A stretch of 12,743 nt of DNA, taken from NCBI GenBank assembly GCA_021796055.1, contig JAJYOS010000079.1, forward strand, positions 1 to 12,743, read 5' to 3'. The first letter of the stretch is position 1. The number at the start of each line of letters is the position of its first letter. The position numbers and the translations under genes were made by a program. This DNA is from Bacteroidota bacterium. GTDB lineage: Bacteria > Bacteroidota > Kryptoniia > Kryptoniales > JAKASW01. Of this stretch, positions 6,178-12,743 are shown one piece after another. Under the pieces are notes generated by a model. The model was not told where the DNA came from. It searched no databases and was given only the letters and a program-made list of their open reading frames with translations.

Positions 6178-8174
6178 CTCCGCTTCGGTTAAAGAAATCG
6201 AATATCTTTGCCGTCCGAGTCGCGCTTTACTCTCGATCATCTCCGGAAGCTCAGGCAGTCAACGGGCACTCAGGGATATTTAAGGGGAGGGACTACGCAG
6301 GCAATAGCGTAATCGCGTATTTGCATGCGGTCCCCAATACTCCGTGGTTCATTGCTGCTAAGTTGAATGAACGTGAAATAACCGGAGCGGCATATTACAG
6401 GGGCGGTGTTGTAGTCCTGCTCATTTTGCTGTTAATAATTGCATCGGTGTCTGCTACTGCCTATGCGTTCAGGCACCGACAAGCTGTCACATATCGTGAA
6501 TTATACCGAGCTGAAGTAGAAAGGAGCGCAATACAGGGGGAGTTCAGGGCAACTCTATACAGTATGGGCGACGCCGTGATAACCACCGACGTGAAGGGTT
6601 CCATACGGCAAATGAATCCTGTTGCGGAACTTCTCACAGGATGGTCGGAGGCGGAAGCTGTCTCAAAGCGGCTTGTGGATGTGTTCCATATTCTCAATGA
6701 AGATACCGGCGATGAAGTTGAGAGCCCAGCGGATCGCGTCCTTCATGACGGCGTAGTCATAGGGCTGGCAAATCATACTGTCCTGGTCTCGCGAAACGGT
6801 GCCCGATACCCTATAGCAGATAGCGGGGCTCCTATCCACGATGATAAAGGAAACGTAATCGGTGTAGTTCTGATTTTTAGAGACCAGACAAAAGAAAGGG
6901 AAGCGGAGAGGGCGCTGAGGGAGAGCGAACTTCGGCTGAAGCAGTCCGAAAGAGTCACCCGAGTTGGTCATTACATCTTCGATACCAGGACGGGGGAATG
7001 GAGTAGCTCTGAAATGCTCGACGAACTCTTTGGGATCGACGACAAATTCAAGCGTACTGTTGATGGCTGGCTCGATCTTGTCCACCAGGACGATCGCGAG
7101 GCAATGAGGTCATACTTTGCTAACGACGTTTTGACAAACAAGAAGGAATTCGACAGGGAATACAGAATACGACGGAAGTACGACGGGAAGGAACTATGGG
7201 TTCACGGTCTCGGAACACTCGAATTCGACGATAGTGGAACTCCCCTGAAGATGTTCGGCACGATTCAGGACATAACGGAATGGAAACGTGCGGAAGAAGC
7301 TCTTCACAAATCCGAAGGGATGCTAAAAGACGTGATCGATACCGTACCGGTACGTGTTTTCTGGAAAGACAAGGAGAGCAACTACGTCGGATGCAACTTG
7401 CCGTTCGCTATTGACTCTGGTTTCAATTCACCGGATGAGATAAAAGGAAAGAACGATTTCCAGATGGGATGGCGGGATCAGGCGGAACGCTATCGTGCGG
7501 ACGATAGAGAAATCATCAGAACCGGAAAGGGCAAGTTGAACTTTGAGGAACCCCGGGTTTTTCCGGACGGAGTGCATTGGCTGCGCGCGAGCAAGGTACC
7601 TCTCAGGGATCCTGAGGGCGAAGTCATCGGCGTCCTTGGGTCGTACGAGGATATTACGGGACGAAGGAGAGAAAGAGAGGAACTTCGGCAGAGTGAGGAA
7701 AAATTCCGGGGACTTGTTGAAGGATCGTCCGCGGCCATCTGGATCCACGACGGCAGCCACATTCTCTATGCGAATCCTGCCGCACTTGAAATGACCGGAT
7801 ATACTTTCGAGGAGATTTCACGTCTTAGTGTTGCAGAAATTGTTCACCCGGAGTTCCGGGACTTCGTTATGAAGCGATCGTCCGAACGTCTGAATGGCGA
7901 CAATGTGAGCAAGCATTACGAATTCCAAATACTCACTAAGTCCGGTAACGCAATATGGATCGACTTCAGTGGAGGGGGTATAGAATACGAAGGCAAGCCT
8001 GCAATTATAGCATCTGCTTACGACATCACCGAAAGAAAGAAGCTTGAAGAACATTTGGCCCAGGTGCAGAAGATGGAAGGGATCGGAAGGCTCGCGGGCG
8101 GCGTCGCTCACGACTATAATAATATGCTCGGAGTAATAATGGGATATGCCGAGCTGATTAACAGGAAAATTTGA
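6105..8174 (+). CDS. histidine kinase middle part: TM2, four PAS domains and the His box
   Basis: The frame beginning at ATG 6105 encodes 689 residues, but its first 10 oppose the preceding frame and no ribosome site precedes that ATG. True homology should begin at the T-run (FFLVEKDG). The order is the remainder of the sensor domain (to about 92), TM2 (about 100-122), PAS1 (about 145-262), PAS2 (about 282-397), PAS3 (about 402-520), PAS4 (about 530-648) and the start of HisKA with GIGRLAGGVAHDYNNMLG. The predicted phospho-acceptor is His669. The PAS domains end in typical DITE(W/R)K linkers that lead into coiled coils. The frame stops at TGA 8172-8174 after NRKI, just past the first HisKA helix, so this product lacks an ATPase domain and could not autophosphorylate unaided. 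Confidence 0.75.
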   Translation: MADTERNGRIFFLVEKDGDSALCLTPLRLKKSNIFAVRVALYSRSSPEAQAVNGHSGIFKGRDYAGNSVIAYLHAVPNTPWFIAAKLNEREITGAAYYRGGVVVLLILLLIIASVSATAYAFRHRQAVTYRELYRAEVERSAIQGEFRATLYSMGDAVITTDVKGSIRQMNPVAELLTGWSEAEAVSKRLVDVFHILNEDTGDEVESPADRVLHDGVVIGLANHTVLVSRNGARYPIADSGAPIHDDKGNVIGVVLIFRDQTKEREAERALRESELRLKQSERVTRVGHYIFDTRTGEWSSSEMLDELFGIDDKFKRTVDGWLDLVHQDDREAMRSYFANDVLTNKKEFDREYRIRRKYDGKELWVHGLGTLEFDDSGTPLKMFGTIQDITEWKRAEEALHKSEGMLKDVIDTVPVRVFWKDKESNYVGCNLPFAIDSGFNSPDEIKGKNDFQMGWRDQAERYRADDREIIRTGKGKLNFEEPRVFPDGVHWLRASKVPLRDPEGEVIGVLGSYEDITGRRREREELRQSEEKFRGLVEGSSAAIWIHDGSHILYANPAALEMTGYTFEEISRLSVAEIVHPEFRDFVMKRSSERLNGDNVSKHYEFQILTKSGNAIWIDFSGGGIEYEGKPAIIASAYDITERKKLEEHLAQVQKMEGIGRLAGGVAHDYNNMLGVIMGYAELINRKI
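6135..6142 (+). other. T8 slippery run at the frame break
   Basis: Eight consecutive Ts sit where the sensor frame ends and the downstream kinase frame takes over. In the upstream frame the codons read TCT TTT TTT TGG, so the heptamer T TTT TTT has the X XXY YYZ form used in -1 ribosomal frameshifting. Nine or six Ts would make a continuous gene. I see no strong stem-loop 5-9 bases downstream, only a 4-bp GACA/TGTC pairing. A homopolymer indel is therefore more likely than programmed frameshifting, and transcript slippage is possible. Confidence 0.6.
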
Positions 8175-8204
8175 AAGCAAGATCCGCTGCATCGGTACTC
8201 AGAT

Positions 8205-9188
8205 ATGATCTACGGTGCAGCCAAGCGCGGCGCCGATCTTACCAAGCAGCTCCTTGCATTCGCGCGACGCGACATCGTTTCACCTAAACCCCTGAACCTT
8301 AACCAGGCTATAAGATCCGTTTTTGAGATGACAAAGAAAATGCTGGGCGAGGATATCGAACTCTCGTTCTATCCGGACAATGGAATCTGGAATATCAAGA
8401 TCGACCCAACTCAATTCGACCAGATTCTGATAAATCTCGCTTCAAATGCAAGAGACGCCATAGTGGATGTCGGATCGGTAACGATCGAGACTTCAAACCT
8501 TACAGTTGGTGAAACGTACTCAAATGGTCAGGTCGGATTCGCTCCAGGCGAATATGTCCAGTTGAGTTTCTCCGACACCGGAAGAGGTATGGATAGGGAG
8601 ACGTTGGAGAAGATTTTCGAGCCTTTTTTTACCACAAAACCGAAAGGCCAGGGTACCGGTCTCGGACTTTCTACCGTCTACGGTATAGTGAAGCAAAACC
8701 AGGCAAACATAAATGTGTACAGCGAGGTCGGCGCCGGTACGACTTTCAAGATCTACTTTCCGCGCTATTATGGCGAACTCGACAAGGAGGAATCAGTACC
8801 CGAGTCGGAGGATGTCAACGGTCACGAGACCATACTCGTTGTCGAAGACCAGGCGGATCTCCTCGAATTAGCAAAGAGGAGTCTCGAATCCTACGGGTAC
8901 AAAGTCCTCACTGCTCTGAGTCCCGGCGAGGCCATGATCATCTGCCAGGAATACCAGAGTGAAATTCATTTGCTTCTTACCGATGTAGTAATGCCTGTCA
9001 TGAATGGTAAGGAGCTTCGGGACAAGATTGGATCGATCATACCGGGTATCCGTACTCTCTTCATGTCAGGTTATACGGGAAACGTTATCGCCCATAGGGG
9101 AGTACTGGAAGAAGGTGTATCATTCCTTCCAAAGCCTTTCACTCCATATTCTCTGGCAAAGAAGGTGCGCGAGGTGCTGAACTCCTAA
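8205..9188 (+). CDS. histidine kinase C-terminal part: HATPase_c and receiver domain
   Basis: This frame is the same as the preceding one, resumed after the TGA at 8172-8174. The first ATG is at 8205, without a visible Shine-Dalgarno, and gives 327 residues. It starts inside HisKA helix 2 ([15 protein letters not shown]), followed by HATPase_c with N-box NLASNARDA (77-85, Asn81), G1 DTGRGM (124-129), F-box EPFFTTK and G2 GQGTGLGL (148-155). A receiver domain runs from about 208 to 325 with acidic Glu214/Asp215, phospho-acceptor Asp260 in LLLTDVVMP, Ser288 and Lys310. All catalytic residues are present, so the C-terminal half is well preserved despite the upstream stop. If expressed alone it lacks its His substrate domain and would need the other piece in trans. 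Confidence 0.75.
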   Translation: MIYGAAKRGADLTKQLLAFARRDIVSPKPLNLNQAIRSVFEMTKKMLGEDIELSFYPDNGIWNIKIDPTQFDQILINLASNARDAIVDVGSVTIETSNLTVGETYSNGQVGFAPGEYVQLSFSDTGRGMDRETLEKIFEPFFTTKPKGQGTGLGLSTVYGIVKQNQANINVYSEVGAGTTFKIYFPRYYGELDKEESVPESEDVNGHETILVVEDQADLLELAKRSLESYGYKVLTALSPGEAMIICQEYQSEIHLLLTDVVMPVMNGKELRDKIGSIIPGIRTLFMSGYTGNVIAHRGVLEEGVSFLPKPFTPYSLAKKVREVLNS

Positions 9189-9548
9189 GAGGCGAAGCGG
9201 TTAAAAACCAGTACGCGCGGCGGCGCATGCATCCTGGTGCCGATTGACAAAACGTAATTTTTTGCAGCCCCGGGGCCCCGACGGTGCATGATCATTCTTC
9301 AGTTGACCTGCATGAAACTTTTCCTTCATCCCTCAGGTTTTTTTAAATAGCTATCGGATAATATTTGGATCCGGTCTTAACGTCACACTTGAGAGAAACC
9401 AATGGACTAACTAACTTGTTCCATGGTCGGGGAGGGACGAGGACAAAGAAACTGATCGTAGTTCGCTTCTCAACCATGACATCCGCTGGCGCTGAAATTC
9501 TGGCATGAAGAATTTAAATTGCACTTGAAAATCGAAGAGGATTAGTTT
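9189..9548. other. 360-bp non-coding gap between the kinase gene and ugd
   Basis: I see no gene here. It holds the terminator-like hairpin described separately, a GC-rich perfect palindrome CGGGGCCCCG (9271-9280) and a short palindrome ATGATCAT (9288-9295). A possible weak promoter for ugd is CTGAAA (9492-9497), 17 bp, TAAATT (9515-9520), with 4/6 matches in each element. The ugd ribosome site AGAGGA (9536-9541) ends the gap. Confidence 0.4.
9306..9344 (+). terminator. putative rho-independent terminator after the kinase gene
   Basis: A hairpin pairs ACCTG (9306-9310) with CAGGT (9334-9338) and ATGAA (9312-9316) with TTCAT (9325-9329). It has an asymmetric internal loop (C against CCCT) and an 8-base apical loop, and it is followed immediately by a T run to 9344. 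Its position about 120 bases after the kinase stop fits. The stem is rather weak and AT-rich in its upper half. Confidence 0.45.
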
Positions 9549-10895
9549 ATGAGGATTTCTGTGATTGGCACCGGTTATGTAGGTTTAGTCACAGGGACTT
9601 GTTTCGCCGAAACGGGCAATCAAGTCACATGTATGGACGTAGATCTCAAGAAGATTACTCAGCTCAAAAAGGGGCGTTCACCGATATACGAACCTGGTCT
9701 TGATGCGATGCTTGAGAAGAACCTCAAAGCAAAGAGGCTCGTATTCACTTTATCTCTAAAAGAGGCTTCTGAGAATTCGGATGTAATATTCCTATGCTTG
9801 CCAACTCCCCCGGGCGCTGACGGCAGCGCGGACTTGCGTTATGTCCTTTCGGTCGCGGAAGACATTGCAAAGCTGACGGCGGGAGAGAAGATCGTGGTTA
9901 CCAAGAGCACCGTCCCCGTCGGTACCGCCGACAAGATCAGGGGCATCTTCAAGAAGTACAAGAGGACAGATTTCATCGTCGCGTCCAACCCCGAATTTTT
10001 AAAGGAGGGAAACGCCATCCAGGATTTCATGTTTCCCGACAGGGTCGTTGTCGGTGTCGAGGACTCTAGGGGAGTCGAGATTCTGCAACAGCTATACGAG
10101 CCCTTCATACGCACAGGAGCACCGATTCTCATTATGGAGAACCGGAGTGCGGAGATGGTCAAATATGCGGCGAACGCTTTCCTCGCGACGAGAATATCTT
10201 TCATGAACGAGATCGCGCGGCTTTGCGAAAAAGTAAATGCAGACGTCGATAAAGTCAGAGTTGCGATCGGGTACGACGCCCGTATAGGACCGAAGTTCCT
10301 TTTCCCCGGAATCGGATGGGGCGGCAGTTGCTTCCCGAAGGATGTGAAAGCTTTGATCAAGATCGGTGAGGAAGAAGGCGTCGTGACGAAGGTCGTGACC
10401 GCGGTCAACGAAGTCAACGACGAACAAAAGAAACTGATATTCGAGAAGGTGAGGAGCCATTTCGGCGACAAACTCAGCAACAAGCATTTTGCCCTTTGGG
10501 GACTTTCCTTCAAGCCGAAGACGGATGACATGCGCGAGGCACCGTCCCTTGTAATCATCGATCAACTTCTCGAAGCAGGCTCTTCGGTTGCAGCTTTTGA
10601 TCCCGTCTCAACCGAAAATGCAGTTAAGCTGCTTAATCAGGGAAAAGCGAAACCGTCTGGAAAGAAAGCTGGGAGTGGAGGCAGTAGAGTAAAATTCACA
10701 AATGATCAGTACGAAGCCTTGAAAGACGCAGATGGACTAATACTCGTCACCGAATGGCAGGAATTCCGCGAACCAGATTATCAAAAAATGAAGAAGCTTA
10801 TGAGGCAGCATGTCATCTTCGATGGACGGAACCTGTACAAACCCGAGAAGGTCCGCGAGATGGGATTCGAATACTACGGGATAGGAAGGAAATAG
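9549..10895 (+). CDS. ugd: UDP-glucose 6-dehydrogenase
   Basis: This cytoplasmic enzyme oxidises UDP-glucose to UDP-glucuronate with two NAD+, supplying precursors for capsule, LPS or exopolysaccharide. The 448 residues contain the N-terminal NAD-binding Rossmann motif GTGYVG (7-12) and acidic Asp30, the loop KSTVPVGT (119-126) and the catalytic-region block SNPEFLKEGNA (147-157). Lys205 and Asn209 lie in VKYAANAF, and the nucleophile Cys261 is in GWGGSCFPKD. The UDP-binding C-terminal domain with GLSFKPKTDDMREAPS follows. All key residues are present. A Gly/Lys/Ser-rich linker (about residues 365-380, 10641-10688) is longer than I expect in this domain but lies at a surface position. The ATG has AGAGGA seven bases upstream. 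The product is the substrate of the decarboxylase encoded 0.5 kb downstream. It could also act on a related UDP-sugar. Confidence 0.96.
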   Translation: MRISVIGTGYVGLVTGTCFAETGNQVTCMDVDLKKITQLKKGRSPIYEPGLDAMLEKNLKAKRLVFTLSLKEASENSDVIFLCLPTPPGADGSADLRYVLSVAEDIAKLTAGEKIVVTKSTVPVGTADKIRGIFKKYKRTDFIVASNPEFLKEGNAIQDFMFPDRVVVGVEDSRGVEILQQLYEPFIRTGAPILIMENRSAEMVKYAANAFLATRISFMNEIARLCEKVNADVDKVRVAIGYDARIGPKFLFPGIGWGGSCFPKDVKALIKIGEEEGVVTKVVTAVNEVNDEQKKLIFEKVRSHFGDKLSNKHFALWGLSFKPKTDDMREAPSLVIIDQLLEAGSSVAAFDPVSTENAVKLLNQGKAKPSGKKAGSGGSRVKFTNDQYEALKDADGLILVTEWQEFREPDYQKMKKLMRQHVIFDGRNLYKPEKVREMGFEYYGIGRK

Positions 10896-10904
10896 AGACA
10901 TTAG

Positions 10905-11400
10905 GGAGTAGAGGGTATGCAGTAAACAGCGAGTAAAATGAAAGCAGGAGGCAAAAAGAGAATAAACGGTGAAGGTGAAAATAAAAGTTTTAGGGACCTT
11001 AAAGTCTTTCAACTCTCTTACAATCTCTCCCTGGAAATATTCGAAGTGACAAAATGTTTTCCGAGGGAAGAGAAGTACTATCTCACCGACCGGGTGCGCA
11101 GGTCAGCGCGCTCGGTTTCAGCAAATATAGTTGTGTCATGGTACAGAAGAAGATACCCCAACTCTTTCCTGAGCAAACTCGTGGATTCTGCCGCAGAAGC
11201 CGGCGAAACCGGTATCTGGACTTATCCTGCGGCAGACCAAGGGTACTTGCACAAAGAGAGAAAGCTCCACCTGAGTGAGAGATACGATCAGGTGAACAAT
11301 AGGTTGGACAGCATGATTAGCCAACCCGGCGAGTTTTGTCACTGACCAAAGCACGATATGCTTTACTACCTACTACATACCACGAACTGCATACTATCCA
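10905..11400. repeat. inverted degenerate repeats flanking the four-helix-bundle gene (possible mobile cassette)
   Basis: The left flank carries GTATGCAGT (10915-10923) within GGTATGCAGTA. The right flank carries the exact inverse ACTGCATAC (11386-11394), a near-copy TACTACATACC (11371-11381, 10/11 to the inverse of the left unit), and a further partial unit around 11361-11370. The repeats lie just outside the S23-like gene, between the ugd stop and the next start codon. I see no obvious target-site duplication and no transposase. Confidence 0.45.
10938..11345 (+). CDS. four-helix-bundle protein, 23S rRNA intervening-sequence (S23/IVP) family
   Basis: This is a small basic protein of 135 residues. 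The family signature is clear: SFRDLKVFQLSYNLSLEIFE (17-36), then TKCFPREEKYYLTDRVRRSARSVSANI and a C-terminal helix YDQVNNRLDSMI. Members form antiparallel four-helix bundles. They were first seen as ORFs inside 23S rRNA insertions and are common as isolated genes, with biochemical function largely unknown. Here the usual NIAE(G/A)W motif reads NIVVSW, losing the conserved Glu, so the copy may be diverging. There is no good Shine-Dalgarno before ATG 10938, and the first 16 residues are low-complexity and may be non-native. The gene splits a sugar-nucleotide pair, is flanked by inverted repeats and probably arrived by insertion. It has no evident role in UDP-xylose synthesis. Confidence 0.8.
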   Translation: MKAGGKKRINGEGENKSFRDLKVFQLSYNLSLEIFEVTKCFPREEKYYLTDRVRRSARSVSANIVVSWYRRRYPNSFLSKLVDSAAEAGETGIWTYPAADQGYLHKERKLHLSERYDQVNNRLDSMISQPGEFCH

Positions 11401-11417
11401 CAATATAGGACTAAATA

Positions 11418-12362
11418 ATGGCTAGGATATTAATCACCGGCGGTGCCGGATTTATCGGCTCTCATCTATGTGAGCGCTTTGTTACCGAAGGCGACGAGGT
11501 CGTCTGCATGGACAACTTCCTGACGGGGAGTCCGGACAACATCGCGCATCTTTTCGGAAACCCAAGATTTAGGTTCATACAATATAACGTTACAGATTTC
11601 ATCTATGTCGAAGGTAAGGTTGACGCCGTACTTCACTTCGCTAGTCCGGCGTCGCCAATCGATTACCTGAAACTACCGATACAGACGCTGAAAGTCGGAT
11701 CGCTCGGCACACACAAAGCGCTGGGTTTTGCCAAAGCCAAGGGCGCACGTTTCTTGCTTGCATCGACGAGCGAAGTATATGGAGATCCACTAATGCACCC
11801 GCAGCGTGAAGAGTACTGGGGGAATGTCAATCCTATAGGCGTCAGGGGAGTTTATGATGAAGCGAAACGGTTCGGCGAAGCAATCACCATGGCATACCAC
11901 CGTTATCATGGTCTCGATACTCGGATTGTCAGGATATTTAACACCTTCGGACCGAGAATGAGACTGGATGACGGCAGGGTGCTGCCTGCGTTCATGAAGC
12001 AGGCGTTGATGGGGGAAGACTTGACTGCATTTGGGGACGGTACGCAGACCCGAAGCTTCTGCTACGTTGATGATCTGGTCGAGGGGGTAGTTCGACTCCT
12101 CAGGTCGAGTTACACTGAACCGGTGAACATAGGGAATCCAGACGAGATTACTATTCTCCAGTTCGCCGAGGAGATTATCAAACTTACCGGTAGCAAGAGC
12201 AAGATCAGTTTTAAACCCCTCCCGCAGGATGATCCGAAGGTCAGGCAGCCCGATATATCGAGGGCCAGGCAAGTTTTGGGATGGGAACCTAATGTGCCAA
12301 GAATAGAAGGTTTGAAAAAAACCCTCGGGTATTTCAAGTCGAAGGTGTTCACGATCGGATAG
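11418..12362 (+). CDS. uxs: UDP-glucuronate decarboxylase (UDP-xylose synthase)
   Basis: This 314-residue extended short-chain dehydrogenase decarboxylates UDP-glucuronate to UDP-xylose with tightly bound NAD+. The NAD motif GGAGFIG is at 8-14 and the acidic Asp32 follows strand 2. The catalytic set is Ser118/Glu119 in STSEVYGDP together with Tyr146 and Lys150 in VYDEAKR. The block [15 protein letters not shown] (174-188) and [11 protein letters not shown] (211-221) with Arg212 are hallmarks of UXS that separate it from plain epimerases. Length and motifs are complete. AGGA lies seven bases before ATG 11418. With ugd upstream it completes UDP-glucose to UDP-xylose, implying xylose-containing or xylose-derived surface glycans. 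The intervening S23 gene breaks what was probably a tighter operon. A related 4-keto-pentose-forming activity is possible but less likely. Confidence 0.94.
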   Translation: MARILITGGAGFIGSHLCERFVTEGDEVVCMDNFLTGSPDNIAHLFGNPRFRFIQYNVTDFIYVEGKVDAVLHFASPASPIDYLKLPIQTLKVGSLGTHKALGFAKAKGARFLLASTSEVYGDPLMHPQREEYWGNVNPIGVRGVYDEAKRFGEAITMAYHRYHGLDTRIVRIFNTFGPRMRLDDGRVLPAFMKQALMGEDLTAFGDGTQTRSFCYVDDLVEGVVRLLRSSYTEPVNIGNPDEITILQFAEEIIKLTGSKSKISFKPLPQDDPKVRQPDISRARQVLGWEPNVPRIEGLKKTLGYFKSKVFTIG

Positions 12363-12659
12363 ATCCCCCTTTCATTTGCCGTGCGGTTTGCTACGAACGC
12401 TTCCGACTAACATGATTTCAAGTCCGTAGGTTTTGTGGACCGCAGATTGAAAATCCACCTGCCGGCCAGAGCAGAGTGTAAAAAGACCGGGCCAGGCCCC
12501 AATTACGAGAATTCCCAAACGGACTCGACTGTCGCCGGCTTCATATTCTCGTTTATCTCCTTTCTTCCGTTCGCCGGGATCTACTCAACTGGTTGGACGG
12601 TTTGCTTTGCGGCGATTCGTCAAGCGGCTACCCCTGAAATCCGACATAGGAGGGAGGAG
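12363..12659. other. region after uxs: open frame with a membrane-like stretch, no ATG
   Basis: From the TAA at 12408-12410 one plus-strand frame stays open to the window's right edge (12411-12743, 111 codons). At 12525-12617 it encodes a hydrophobic stretch, VAGFIFSFISFLPFAGIY and onward to FAAIRQ, reminiscent of DUF4190-type membrane segments. Possible starts are GTG 12435 and TTG 12447, both with poor ribosome sites. It may be the upstream part of the edge gene, a gene remnant or chance. No terminator after uxs is convincing. Confidence 0.25.
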
Positions 12660-12743
12660 TTGGCTGAAAACGGGAGTGTTTCGTCGAAGCAGGTGGTCAA
12701 TGGGAAAAGGGGAGCGGAAGTCGGCGAGCTGATGATGAAGTTG
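12660..12743 (+). CDS. start of an unidentified gene running off the right edge
   Basis: A very strong Shine-Dalgarno AGGAGG (12648-12653) lies six bases before TTG 12660, which opens 28 codons to the edge (MAENGSVSSKQVVNGKRGAE, then VGELMMKL). The beginning is polar, basic and unremarkable, and I cannot assign a family. The frame is continuous with the hydrophobic open frame upstream, so the true start could be further left. Position and orientation would make it the next gene of a surface-polysaccharide cluster, but nothing in 28 residues proves this. Confidence 0.4.
   Translation, partial: MAENGSVSSKQVVNGKRGAEVGELMMKL

Larger units (their letters stand above)
5503..9188 (+). pseudogene. 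hybrid sensor histidine kinase, interrupted twice
   Basis: Read across two interruptions, this is one gene of about 1,228 residues. The order is TM1, extracytoplasmic sensor domain, TM2, four PAS domains, HisKA with the phospho-acceptor His in GGVAHDYNN, HATPase_c and a C-terminal receiver. The first break is a run of eight Ts (6135-6142), where the frame must move back one base to join ETAESFF to LVEKDG. The second is an in-frame TGA (8172-8174) between NRKI and KQDPLHRY. Protein-like sequence continues on both sides of each break with no length lost. Two independent lesions favour a recent pseudogene or sequence errors. Slippage at the T-run could still rescue the first. GGAGG at 5490-5494 serves the ATG at 5503. 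The gene is divergent from the tetR operon, but no functional link is shown. Confidence 0.75.

Noticed and set aside
8172..8174. Selenocysteine recoding of the TGA in the kinase
   Set aside because: Histidine kinases have no known selenocysteine at this position, no SECIS-like hairpin is evident just downstream, and other genes here use TGA as an ordinary stop.
9258..9280. T-run next to the GC-rich palindrome CGGGGCCCCG as a terminator
   Set aside because: The Ts precede the palindrome on the plus strand, and on the minus strand the palindrome is followed by As, so neither orientation gives stem then T-tract. The perfect palindrome also has no loop.
9839..10558. 239-codon minus-strand open frame opposite ugd
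   Set aside because: It is the antisense shadow of a well supported enzyme gene, and its composition (Ser/Leu/Thr-rich) is typical of such shadows.
10938..11345. Avd-like accessory protein of a diversity-generating retroelement
   Set aside because: Avd shares the four-helix S23-like fold, but no reverse transcriptase, template repeat or variable repeat is present in the window.
12445..12455. GATTGAAAATC, identical to the anticodon-loop core of many tRNA-Phe genes
   Set aside because: No acceptor, D or T arm can be folded around it at the right distances, and flanking bases do not extend the anticodon stem. It is also inside an open reading frame.

Overview
The window looks like part of a chromosome from a Gram-negative bacterium of roughly 50% GC. 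Three things point that way: a periplasmic adaptor with LolCE/MacB-type ABC permeases, a sugar-nucleotide gene pair for envelope polysaccharide, and a 23S-intervening-sequence type four-helix-bundle gene. The mix resembles the Bacteroidota/Chlorobiota/Ignavibacteria (FCB) lineages, but that placement rests on general familiarity with such proteins and is low confidence.

Left part (1-5283, almost all minus strand): a compact operon read right to left from a good sigma70-like promoter at 5255-5283. Its order is a TetR-family regulator, a HlyD/MacA-type adaptor, two FtsX/MacB-type permeases and a LolD-type ATPase. All junctions overlap or nearly touch, which suggests translational coupling. The set should form a tripartite-style exporter or lipoprotein/lipid-moving ABC machine controlled by its own repressor. 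Two copies of TTGAACCAAT exactly 20 bp apart lie just downstream of the promoter and are the best operator candidate. A possible exported small ORF follows the ATPase. It collides with what looks like the tail of a plus-strand gene at the left edge.

Middle part (5284-9548): a divergent, large hybrid histidine kinase reading frame (TM, extracytoplasmic sensor, TM, four PAS domains, HisKA, HATPase_c, REC). It is broken twice: by a -1 frame change at a run of eight Ts (6135-6142) and by an in-frame TGA (8172-8174) between the phospho-accepting His region and the ATPase domain. It is most simply a decaying gene or one carrying sequence errors. The T-run is nevertheless a textbook slippery site. 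A terminator-like hairpin and a 360-bp non-coding gap follow.

Right part (9549-12743, plus strand): UDP-glucose 6-dehydrogenase and UDP-glucuronate decarboxylase, which together convert UDP-glucose to UDP-xylose for surface glycans. Between them sits a four-helix-bundle (S23/IVP-like) gene flanked by inverted, degenerate GTATGCAGT repeats, so it looks like an inserted cassette. The last 330 bases hold a long open frame without ATG that reaches the right edge. A very strong Shine-Dalgarno sequence sits just before a TTG in it.

The most notable features are the S23 cassette and the doubly interrupted kinase. I see no CRISPR array, transposase, rRNA, complete tRNA or recognised defence system.
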